From: DMER64 sp964542305 | GTDB taxonomy: Bacteria; Bacteroidota; Bacteroidia; Bacteroidales; UBA932 | Reading direction: 5' to 3' | DNA: 64,000 nt | NCBI GenBank assembly: GCA_964542305.1 | Contig: CAZITX010000008.1 | Span: forward strand, 25,837 to 89,836 | Shown: positions 54,034-61,618 of the stretch, one piece after another | Layout: each line of letters opens with the position of its first letter | How positions within the stretch are numbered: position 1 is the stretch's first letter | Notes under the pieces: generated by a model | Databases searched by the model: none | The model's input: only the letters and a program-made list of their open reading frames with translations | What the model was told of the DNA's origin: nothing | Translations under genes and position numbers: made by a program

Positions 54034-57000
54034 ATGAAGTTCCCTGAATATAAGAACCTTGACCTGCCTTCGGTACAGGAAAAAATTGTTGAATCCTGGA
54101 ATAGCCACAATACTTTTTGCCGTAGCATTGACGAGCGTGCCGGTGCTCCTGCTTTTATTTTCTTTGAAGGCCCCCCCTCGGCAAACGGAAAACCCGGCAT
54201 CCATCACGTTATTTCACGCACCATAAAGGATGTGGTCTGCAGATACAAGACTCAGCGGGGCTTCCGGGTGGAAAGAAGGGCCGGCTGGGATACCCACGGA
54301 TTGCCTGTAGAACTGAGCGTGGAAAAGATGCTGGGCATTACCAAGGAAGACATTGGCAAAACCATTTCCGTTGAAGAATACAACGCTGTATGCCGCAAGG
54401 AAGTGATGCGTTATACGCGGGAATGGGAAACGCTGACCCAAAAGATGGCCTATTGGGTGGACATGAGCCGGCCGTACGTGACCTATCACAATTCCTATAT
54501 TGAAACAGTCTGGTACCTGCTGAAGGAGATCCACAAAAAGGGGTTGCTCTACAAGGGATACTCCATCCAGCCGTATTCTCCTGCTGCCGGATCGGGACTC
54601 AGCTCCCACGAACTGAACCAGCCCGGCTGCTACAAAGACGTAAAAGATACAACGTGCACCGCACAATTTGCCGTCATCCCTGATGAAAAAAGCAAGTCTC
54701 TTTTCACAAGGGAAGGGGAGCAGGTATATTTCCTTGCCTGGACTACCACTCCGTGGACTTTGCCTTCAAATACGGCGCTCTGTGTGGGTCCCGGCATCCG
54801 CTATATCAAGTTGCGTACGTTCAATCCGTATACCGGTGATCCCATATCCGTAATAATGGCCGAAGACCTGAAGGAGACCCTCTTTCCTGCCAAAAACGCG
54901 GAAATTCCTATGGATTCCTACAAAACCGGGGACAAAGCCGTCCCTTACGTGCAGGAACCCGGAATATATACCGGGAAAGACCTGGAAGGTATCCGTTACA
55001 ACCAGCTTCTGCCCTGGGTCAATCCGGGGGATGGGGCTTTCAGGGTAATCCTTGGAGATTTTGTTACCACGGAAGAAGGGACCGGGATTGTGCACATTGC
55101 CCCTACATTCGGGGATGATGACAACAAGGTTGCCAAAAAATACGATATTCCCGCATTGCTTTTGACAGATAAGAACGGCGCATTGTGCCCTATGGTAGAT
55201 AAAACCGGAAAATTTTACCTGCCTGAAGAGCTGGATCCTGCTTTTGTAGCTTCCAGTGTGAATGTGGAACAGTACAGTCCCTTTGCCGGACGTTTCGTAA
55301 AAAACGTTTACGATCCCCAATGGACTGAAGAAAAAGAACAGAATGGCGAATTTGATTCGCTGGATGTTGATATTTGCATGTGGCTGAAAAAGCACGGGCT
55401 GGTTTTTCGCATAGAAAAAATGGTTCACAATTATCCCCATTGCTGGCGGACCGACAAGCCCGTACTTTACTACCCGCTGGATTCGTGGTTCATCCGTACT
55501 ACTGCCGTTAAGGAACGCATGATGGAGCTAAACGACACCATCAACTGGAAGCCCGCTTCCACCGGAACGGGCCGGTTTGGAAAATGGCTGGAAAATCTGC
55601 AGGACTGGAACCTTTCCCGCAGCCGTTTCTGGGGCACTCCGCTTCCCGTGTGGCGCACCGAAGACGGTAGCGAAGAATGCTGCATCGGGTCGTTACAGGA
55701 GTTGTACGATGCATTGGAAGGATCCGTCAAACAAGGATTCATGAAGTCCAATCCCTTGAAAGACAAAGGTTTTGTTCCGGGCGATTTCACACCGCAGAAT
55801 TACGAAAAAATTGATCTGCACCGTCCTTTTGTGGACGAATGGATCCTTGCCTCGGCAAAAGGAAAACCCATGCGCCGCGAATCCGATCTGATAGACGTCT
55901 GGTTTGACTCGGGCTCCATGCCCTTTTCGCAGGAAGGCCTGGAAAAACTCGGCACTCCGGCTTTCGGACAGGTAGCCGATTTCATTGCCGAGGGGGTGGA
56001 TCAGACCCGCGGATGGTTCTTTACCCTTCATGCCATCGCAACCATGATCAACGACCGTGTATGTTTTCGCAATGTGCTGTCCAACGGGCTGATCCTGGAC
56101 AAGAACGGCAACAAGATGAGCAAACGCCTGGGCAACACCGTGGATCCTTTCACCATGCTGGACAAATACGGAGCCGATCCCTTGCGTTGGTACATGATGA
56201 CCAATGCACAACCCTGGGACAATTTGCGCTTTGACGAGGGTGGAGTTGATGAAGTCCGGCGTAAATTCTTTGGAACCCTCTATAATACATATTCTTTCTT
56301 TGCTCTCTATGCCAACGTAGACGGTTTTACCGCCGCCCGGGCCTGCCCGGATAGTTCTGCCCGGGCCTGTCCCGATAGTGATGAATGGGTTCCTGTTGCG
56401 CAGCGGCCGGAAATTGACCGCTGGATTATGTCGTTGCTCAATTCCTTAACCTTTAAGGTATTGGCTGCTTACGACGATTACGATATAACTACTGCCGGAC
56501 GTTTAATCCAGGACTTTGTATGCGACCAGTTGAGCAATTGGTACGTACGCCTGAACCGCAAACGTTTCTGGGGTGGAGAGATGGACAGCCAGAAAGCGGC
56601 CGCTTACCAGACTTTGTTCGCCTGCCTGAAAACAGTTGCCTTGCTGGGAGCACCCCTGGCACCTGTTTATATGGAACGGCTCTTTATGGATTTGACGGGA
56701 AACGATTCGGTACACCTGGAATTGATGCCCACAGCTGATGAAACCCTCATAGATACTGCCCTGGAAGAACGTATGGATATGGCTCAGCGATGTACATCCC
56801 TGGTACTGGCCTTGCGCCGTAAAGTGAACATAAAAGTCCGCCAACCTCTGCACAAGATTCTCATCCCCGTACTGGACCCCTCCCTTGCCGGCAAGCTGGA
56901 ACAGGTACGTCCGATTATTCTGAGTGAGGTCAACGTCAAGGACATGGAATTCATACACGATACAGCGGGGCTGATCCACAAAGGCATCAAACCCAACTTC

Positions 57001-57507
57001 AAAGTACTGGGGAAAAAATACGGACCTCAAATGAAAGAGATCACCGCTGCCCTGAACGGTTTTTCACAGCAAGAGATCAATGATCTTGAAAAAGCCACTG
57101 AGAACGGTGCGTATACACTGGTCCTTGCTTCCGGTCCCGTATCCCTGGAACGTGACGACGTTACCATCACTTCACAGGATATGCCCGGCTGGCTTATTGC
57201 TGCCGACGGACCTTTGACCGTTGCCCTGGATGTTACCATTACCGATGAGCTGCGCAGAGAGGGAATTGCCCGCGAACTGGTGAACCGGATACAGAACCTG
57301 CGCAAAGACACAGGACTGGACGTTACCGACAAGATCCGTGTGATCCTGGAAGACCGCAGTGATGTTGCCGAGGCCTTGCAGGATTTCTCTCAATATATTG
57401 CCCAACAGGTACTTGCGACTCAAATCACACTGTCTGCGACACCCCCTGCAGCCCATGCTGTAGAATGGGAAGAGGGTACATTGAACATTCATATTGACAA
57501 ATCATAA
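54034..57507 (+). CDS. ileS: Isoleucyl-tRNA synthetase
   Basis: 1157 residues from ATG 54034 (MKFPEYKNLDLPSVQEKIV); the frame opens 27 codons earlier, but that part covers the promoter. HIGH-type signature appears as GKPGIHHV, and KMSKRLGN is the KMSKS loop. An editing domain lies between. It is the long IleS type of Bacteroidota and eukaryotes with an extended C-terminal tRNA-binding region. An extra loop near 56335-56379 encodes ARACPDS twice, a 24-bp direct repeat not expected in the family. Confidence 0.97.
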   Translation: MKFPEYKNLDLPSVQEKIVESWNSHNTFCRSIDERAGAPAFIFFEGPPSANGKPGIHHVISRTIKDVVCRYKTQRGFRVERRAGWDTHGLPVELSVEKMLGITKEDIGKTISVEEYNAVCRKEVMRYTREWETLTQKMAYWVDMSRPYVTYHNSYIETVWYLLKEIHKKGLLYKGYSIQPYSPAAGSGLSSHELNQPGCYKDVKDTTCTAQFAVIPDEKSKSLFTREGEQVYFLAWTTTPWTLPSNTALCVGPGIRYIKLRTFNPYTGDPISVIMAEDLKETLFPAKNAEIPMDSYKTGDKAVPYVQEPGIYTGKDLEGIRYNQLLPWVNPGDGAFRVILGDFVTTEEGTGIVHIAPTFGDDDNKVAKKYDIPALLLTDKNGALCPMVDKTGKFYLPEELDPAFVASSVNVEQYSPFAGRFVKNVYDPQWTEEKEQNGEFDSLDVDICMWLKKHGLVFRIEKMVHNYPHCWRTDKPVLYYPLDSWFIRTTAVKERMMELNDTINWKPASTGTGRFGKWLENLQDWNLSRSRFWGTPLPVWRTEDGSEECCIGSLQELYDALEGSVKQGFMKSNPLKDKGFVPGDFTPQNYEKIDLHRPFVDEWILASAKGKPMRRESDLIDVWFDSGSMPFSQEGLEKLGTPAFGQVADFIAEGVDQTRGWFFTLHAIATMINDRVCFRNVLSNGLILDKNGNKMSKRLGNTVDPFTMLDKYGADPLRWYMMTNAQPWDNLRFDEGGVDEVRRKFFGTLYNTYSFFALYANVDGFTAARACPDSSARACPDSDEWVPVAQRPEIDRWIMSLLNSLTFKVLAAYDDYDITTAGRLIQDFVCDQLSNWYVRLNRKRFWGGEMDSQKAAAYQTLFACLKTVALLGAPLAPVYMERLFMDLTGNDSVHLELMPTADETLIDTALEERMDMAQRCTSLVLALRRKVNIKVRQPLHKILIPVLDPSLAGKLEQVRPIILSEVNVKDMEFIHDTAGLIHKGIKPNFKVLGKKYGPQMKEITAALNGFSQQEINDLEKATENGAYTLVLASGPVSLERDDVTITSQDMPGWLIAADGPLTVALDVTITDELRREGIARELVNRIQNLRKDTGLDVTDKIRVILEDRSDVAEALQDFSQYIAQQVLATQITLSATPPAAHAVEWEEGTLNIHIDKS
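56335..56379 (+). repeat. In-frame GC-rich direct repeat inside ileS
   Basis: Two 21-nt copies (56335-56355 and 56359-56379, two mismatches) encode ARACPDS twice. They lie in a loop just before RPEIDRWIMSLLN, where I would expect a shorter sequence. Confidence 0.75.
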
Positions 57508-57523
57508 TTAAATACTACATTTG
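57494..57523 (+). promoter_or_regulatory. Promoter of dksA-like gene
   Basis: TTG (57494-57496), 19-nt spacer, TACATTTG (57516-57523), 22 nt before the ATG. Gives dksA-lspA transcription independent of ileS. Confidence 0.6.
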
Positions 57524-57545
57524 TGTTTCCCAAAAAACTAGAACC

Positions 57546-57968
57546 ATGACTAAAAAACAAACTACAACCGCTCCAAAAGCGACGGAAGAGGTAAAAGAAA
57601 AGGTTCGTTATTCAGATGAGGAACTCCAGGAATTCAAAGCCCTGATCAACGAAAAATTGGCACAGGCCCGTGCCGATTATGAAGAACTGAAAGCCATCGT
57701 AACCCATAGCCAGAGTAACGACACAGAAGATACATCTCCCACTTTTAAGGTATTGGAAGAAGGTGCCTCCGCACTCTCCAAGGAAGAAGCCGGCCAGTTG
57801 GCCCTGCGCCAGCACAAATTTATCCAGTCCATGGAAATGGCACTGATAAGAATAGAAAACAAAACCTATGGTATTTGCCGTGAAACAGGAAAGCTCATAC
57901 CCAAAGAACGCCTTCGCCTGGTACCTCACGCCACCCTGTCAGTAGAAGCGAAGAACAACAGAGAATAA
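57546..57968 (+). CDS. DksA/TraR family protein without zinc cysteines
   Basis: A 140-residue RNA-polymerase secondary-channel protein: charged N-terminus, coiled-coil (EELQEFKALINEKLAQARADYEELK) and the C-terminal globular part YGICRETGKLIPKERLRLVPHATLSVEAK. The C4 zinc finger is reduced to one Cys (CRET for CxxC, and no second pair). The family form in Bacteroidota seems to share this. Probably modulates transcription initiation with ppGpp, by homology. Operon with lspA (7 nt). Confidence 0.88.
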   Translation: MTKKQTTTAPKATEEVKEKVRYSDEELQEFKALINEKLAQARADYEELKAIVTHSQSNDTEDTSPTFKVLEEGASALSKEEAGQLALRQHKFIQSMEMALIRIENKTYGICRETGKLIPKERLRLVPHATLSVEAKNNRE

Positions 57969-57975
57969 AAGTTCC

Positions 57976-58602
57976 ATGGGGAAAAGCAGGTTATCCAAAG
58001 GCAAAATCATAGCCATCATTATCAGCACCATTCTTATCCTGGATCAAGTTTTTAAGATCTGGATAAAAACCCATTTTACCCTACACCAAAGCGTCCCCGT
58101 TTTGGGCAGATGGTTCCAGCTGTTTTTTGTGGAAAATGAAGGAATGGCCTTTGGGATGGTCTTTGGCGGAGAAGCCGGAAAACTCATCCTGAGCCTGTTC
58201 CGCATAGGGCTGAGTATTTTCATCATGTGGTACATTGTCAGGTTACTGAAAAAACCGGACACACCCATGGGCGTTCTTGTAGGCCTCTCCCTGGTATTTG
58301 TAGGTGCTGTGGGAAACATCATTGACTGTGCTTTCTACGGACTGATCTTCAATGAATCCGGAGTCACCCAGGTAGCCCGGATGTTCCCTCCCGAAGGCGG
58401 CTACGCCACCTTCCTGCACGGCAAAGTCGTAGACATGCTCTACTTCCCGTTGATAGACACCGTCTTGCCGGATCACTTCCCCATCTGGGGCGGCCGCCGC
58501 TTTGTCTTCTTCCAATTCATCTTCAACATTGCCGACTCTGCCATCACCTGCGGTGCCCTCTACCTGCTAATTTTCAAATACAAATTTTTCTCCAAAAAAT
58601 AA
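57976..58602 (+). CDS. lspA: Lipoprotein signal peptidase (signal peptidase II)
   Basis: A 208-residue inner-membrane aspartyl protease that removes lipoprotein signal peptides. ILDQVFKIWIKTHF, ENEGMAFGM, GNIIDCAFYG and the second aspartate in FNIADSAITCG mark the family. About 40 residues longer than E. coli LspA because of a periplasmic insertion (EGGYATFLHGKVVDMLYFP region), normal for Bacteroidota. At least two lipoproteins in the window are substrates. Confidence 0.96.
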   Translation: MGKSRLSKGKIIAIIISTILILDQVFKIWIKTHFTLHQSVPVLGRWFQLFFVENEGMAFGMVFGGEAGKLILSLFRIGLSIFIMWYIVRLLKKPDTPMGVLVGLSLVFVGAVGNIIDCAFYGLIFNESGVTQVARMFPPEGGYATFLHGKVVDMLYFPLIDTVLPDHFPIWGGRRFVFFQFIFNIADSAITCGALYLLIFKYKFFSKK

Positions 58603-58612
58603 AAAGAATCCT

Positions 58613-58620
58613 TACCTTTG
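58613..58620 (+). promoter_or_regulatory. -7 promoter box upstream of tRNA-Ser
   Basis: TACCTTTG just after lspA; -33 is weak. About 130 nt precede the mature tRNA, a long leader containing a 30-codon frame (58637-58729) behind an AAGGAG. Confidence 0.5.
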
Positions 58621-58754
58621 CCACCCCCTAAGGAGCATGAAACGCACCACCGTAAAGGTTCTACCTGCGCACCCAGAACGCACCCAGGACGCACCTGGCA
58701 CCGCCGGAGGCACTTGCCGCAGACCTTAAATACGGAGCTTGCACCCACATAAAC

Positions 58755-58844
58755 GGAGAGATGCCGGAGCGGTCGAACGGGGCGGTCTCGAAAACCGTTG
58801 AACCCTTATGGGTTCCGGGGGTTCGAATCCCCCTCTCTCCGCCA
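58755..58844 (+). tRNA. tRNA-Ser (anticodon CGA)
   Basis: Acceptor arms GGAGAGA (58755-58761) and TCTCTCC (58834-58840) pair, with discriminator G and an encoded CCA (58842-58844). The anticodon loop CTCGAAA gives CGA (reads UCG). A long variable arm and the GGTTCGAATCC T-loop confirm a class II serine tRNA. Confidence 0.96.
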
Positions 58845-58975
58845 GATCCAAAAACGCAAAGACACGGATAACGTCCGTGTCTTTTTTATGGCAGCTGGCC
58901 GGAAAACAAACAAGCTTGTTTTCCCGGCCCGCTGTCATAAAAAGCTGCGCCTTGCTGCTTTGCGTTTTTGGATCT
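58844..58975. repeat. Nested inverted repeats at tRNA-Ser 3' end
   Basis: An 18-nt perfect inverted repeat (58844-58861 with 58958-58975) begins at the last base of the tRNA CCA. Inside lie the terminator hairpin and a second long imperfect hairpin (58883-58944; arms of about 28 nt with few mismatches around GGCCGG...CCGGCC). Confidence 0.8.
58860..58887 (+). terminator. Rho-independent terminator of tRNA-Ser
   Basis: AGACACGGA (58860-58868), loop TAACG, TCCGTGTCT (58874-58882) followed by a T-run to 58887. Confidence 0.85.
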
Positions 58976-59020
58976 GAAGCCTCCCCTCGGGGAACACCGA
59001 GCGCCTGTGGCCGAAGGTAA

Positions 59021-59760
59021 TCCCCGCAAAAAGCAGGAATTTGCAGGAATTTTGGGGGAGGTAGTAAGTGCACGTCTCGGCAAAAATATACGTAACAAGC
59101 ACAATACCAGAAAGATGCGGCTTTTTAAGGAAAGGCACGTACTTACTACCTCCCCGCAAAAAGCATGAATTTGCAGGAATTTTGGGGGAGGTAGTAAGTG
59201 CACGTCTCGGCAAAAATATACGTAACAAGCACAATGCCAGAAAGATACGGCTTTTTAAGGAAAGGCACGTACTTACTACCTCCCCGCAAAACGCAGGAAT
59301 TTGCAGGAATTCCGGGGGAGGTGGTAAGTACCCGTCTCGGCAAAAATACACGTAACAAGCACAATACCAGAAAGATGCGGCTTTGAAAGGAAAGGCACGT
59401 ACTTACTACCTCCCCGCAAAAAGCAGGAATTTACAGGAATTCCGGGGGAGGTAGTAAGTGCACGTCTCGGCAAAAATATACGTAACAAGCACAATACCAG
59501 AAAGATGCGGCTTTGAAAGGAAAGGCACGTACTTACTACCTCCCCGCAAAAAGCAGGAATTTACAGGAATTCCGGGGGAGGTAGTAAGTGCACGTCTCGG
59601 CAAAAATATACGTAACAAGCACAATACCAGAAAGATGCGGCTTTGAAAGGAAAGGCACGTACTTACTACCTCCCCGCAAAAAGCAGGAATTCGCAGGAAT
59701 TTCGGGGGAGGTGGTAAGTACCCGTCTCGGCAAAAATGCACGTACTTACTACCTCCCCGC
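59021..59760. repeat. 130-bp tandem repeat array (five full units plus one shortened)
   Basis: Units start at TCCCCGC at 59021, 59151, 59281, 59411, 59541 and 59671; the last is truncated with its end at 59760. Units are nearly identical, the main variants being CTTTTTAAGG or CTTTGAAAGG and GTAGTAAGTG or GTGGTAAGTA. Each contains a 15-nt perfect inverted repeat, e.g. 59055-59069 with 59141-59155. The period (130 = 3x43+1) breaks any reading frame every unit, so it is non-coding. Confidence 0.95.
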
Positions 59761-59986
59761 AACAACATTAAATAATCAAAGAGTGATAGATAACAGGGAA
59801 ACAGGTACAATAAACATTATGAAAAATAACTACTCTGCTCTGTGTTAACAGGCATTTTTGCTTAAATTGTAAGAAACCACTCTGGTAGCGTTAATCCATT
59901 TATCCGAAATAAATAAGTATATTTAAAGTCACAAATTTTGACACTTGTCAAGGTCTGCGTACACACATAAACACATACAAAAATAC
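59761..59986 (+). other. AT-rich intergenic leader with operator-like palindrome
   Basis: Holds the DUF3795 relic, a weak TATATTTA box (59918-59925) and the palindrome TTGACA-CT-TGTCAA (59938-59951), which could be an operator for the acyltransferase gene starting at 59987. No other gene seen. Confidence 0.4.
59829..59888 (+). pseudogene. Relic of a DUF3795 gene 3' end
   Basis: Bases 59838-59888 read LCVNRHFCLNCKKPLW then stop, in a frame with no start. The intact DUF3795 gene at 62948 ends LCVHRDFCLNCKEPRS (bases 63299-63346); 12 of 16 residues are identical and the nucleotides align without gaps. The N-terminal two thirds are missing, replaced by unrelated sequence next to the tandem repeat array. 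Confidence 0.75.
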
Positions 59987-60835
59987 ATGACAGAGCTTGG
60001 CAAAGACAATAAATATATTGACATAGAAAAATCCATCCGGGAAAGTAAATCCAAAATGCTGACACGCATCCCCGGATTTGCAATTAAATGGATCATATCG
60101 ATTATCAGGCAAGATGAAATCAACCACATACTAAGTAAATATTCAGATTATTCAGGGAAGGATTTTCTTGACAAAATCATAGAAGAATTTAACGTAAAGG
60201 TTGTTGTTGAAGGAAAGGAAAACCTTCCTGAAAACGGAAAGTGCTTTTTTGTGGCCAACCATCCGTACGGAATACTGGACGGTTTGATACTGACACACAT
60301 TGTATCAGAAAAATACGGGCAACTGAAGGCCATTGCCAACGATGCTTTTATGCTTATCCCTCAATTGCATCCCTTCATTGCAGCTGTAAATGTATACGAC
60401 AAATCCTCAAAGGCCTATATCAAAGCCCTTGACGATACTTTTACAATGGATATTCCAATTACCCATTTTCCGGCAGGTGAAGTATCCAGAGTGTACAACA
60501 AAAAGATCCAGGATACAGAATGGCAAAAGAGCTTTATCAGAAAAGCCATTTCAAGCAACAGGGCCATTGTTCCCATTTATTTTTACGGGAGAAATTCATT
60601 ATTATTCTATTTGATCTTCTCTTTAAGACGATTGTTCCGTATTAAAGCGAACCTGGAATTAATGCTGCTGCCTCGTGAAATGTTTAAAAAAAGAAATGAA
60701 ACCGTAAGAGTCATTATTGGCGAACCAATTCCCCATAAAATGTTTGTCAATACAAGATCCCACCTGGACTGGGCACAACATGTACGTTCCAGGGTTTATA
60801 GTTTAAGGAATATGAAACCAAGCCTGATTTTATGA
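59987..60835 (+). CDS. PlsC-like lysophospholipid/O-acyltransferase
   Basis: 282 residues from ATG 59987. Motif I is NHPYGILDGL (NHx4D-type), motif III the FPAGEVSR block, with a conserved IVPIYFYGRNS segment. It resembles the hemolysin/OlsA-GlsA type acyltransferases that complete ornithine or glycine lipids in Bacteroidota; no N-acyltransferase partner is next to it. Membrane-associated by hydrophobic patches. Overlaps the methyltransferase gene by 4 bp. Confidence 0.85.
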   Translation: MTELGKDNKYIDIEKSIRESKSKMLTRIPGFAIKWIISIIRQDEINHILSKYSDYSGKDFLDKIIEEFNVKVVVEGKENLPENGKCFFVANHPYGILDGLILTHIVSEKYGQLKAIANDAFMLIPQLHPFIAAVNVYDKSSKAYIKALDDTFTMDIPITHFPAGEVSRVYNKKIQDTEWQKSFIRKAISSNRAIVPIYFYGRNSLLFYLIFSLRRLFRIKANLELMLLPREMFKKRNETVRVIIGEPIPHKMFVNTRSHLDWAQHVRSRVYSLRNMKPSLIL

Positions 60836-61605
60836 CTTTAAAGACTAATCTACGTGAAACTTTTTTTCGTATTTGGTATTGGTACGTGAACAAAGCAGAC
60901 AAGAACGCCCAAATACTTTTCATGAACTTCGGTTACCATGACCCAAGTCAGCATATTGCCATGGATGAAAAAAGTGAACGTGACAGGTACTCTATCCAGC
61001 TATACCATCATTTGGCAGAAGCCGTTGACATGCAAGGTAAAGATATTGTGGAGATCGGTTGTGGCAGAGGTGGCGGTTTGTCTTATATCGCAAGTAACTT
61101 TTCACCCGCGACGGCAATTGGGATTGACCTGAACAAACGGGCAGTCCGGTTTTGTGGCCGTCGTTACAAAATGAACGGATTGTCATTTTCACAGGGCGAC
61201 GCCCAACATCTGAAACTGGAGGACGACTCCTGCGACATAGTCATTAACGTGGAATCATCACACCGCTATCCGAATATGACTGCCTTTTTAAATGAAGTCT
61301 TCCGTATTTTGCGTCCCGGTGGTTCTTTCTTATTTACCGATTTCAGATACGATAGTGAGATGGATGAACTAAAGAAAGATCTGAAAGGAAGCGGATTCAC
61401 TGTGATCAAAGAAAAAATTATCAACCGGGAAATCACTACAGCGCTTGAACTGGATGACAATCGCAGACGCAGCCTTATTAAAACCCTGGCTCCCAAATTC
61501 CTTCACAAACTTGCTCTGAATTTTGCCGGGGCACTGGGGTCTGATACATACAACAATTTTACTTCCGAAAAATACGTTTATTTCAGCTACGTTTTTAACA
61601 AATAA
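60832..61605 (+). CDS. Class I SAM-dependent methyltransferase
   Basis: A 257-residue methyltransferase with motif I VEIGCGRGGGLSYIA, acidic post-I GIDLNKRAVRF, and motif IV NVESSHRYPNM; FRILRPGGSFLFTDF follows. The sequence resembles the phthiotriolone/lipid O-methyltransferase branch. ATGA coupling to the acyltransferase suggests that it modifies a lipid or glycolipid; substrate unknown. Confidence 0.85.
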   Translation: MTLKTNLRETFFRIWYWYVNKADKNAQILFMNFGYHDPSQHIAMDEKSERDRYSIQLYHHLAEAVDMQGKDIVEIGCGRGGGLSYIASNFSPATAIGIDLNKRAVRFCGRRYKMNGLSFSQGDAQHLKLEDDSCDIVINVESSHRYPNMTAFLNEVFRILRPGGSFLFTDFRYDSEMDELKKDLKGSGFTVIKEKIINREITTALELDDNRRRSLIKTLAPKFLHKLALNFAGALGSDTYNNFTSEKYVYFSYVFNK

Positions 61606-61618
61606 AGCAACATTCTTT

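Noticed and set aside
58726..59073. Minus-strand frame containing GGFEPPEPIRVQRFSRPP
   Set aside because: It is the antisense of tRNA-Ser, a common false protein in databases.
59021..59760. Integron attC array or CRISPR array
   Set aside because: No cassettes or integrase, and units are contiguous 130-bp copies; CRISPR repeats are shorter with unique spacers, which are absent here.
58935..59810. Many overlapping reading frames of 60-138 residues on both strands with repeated FAETCTYYLPQNS-like segments
   Set aside because: They are translations of the 130-bp tandem array. The period is not a multiple of three, so each frame shifts every unit, and frames appear on both strands.
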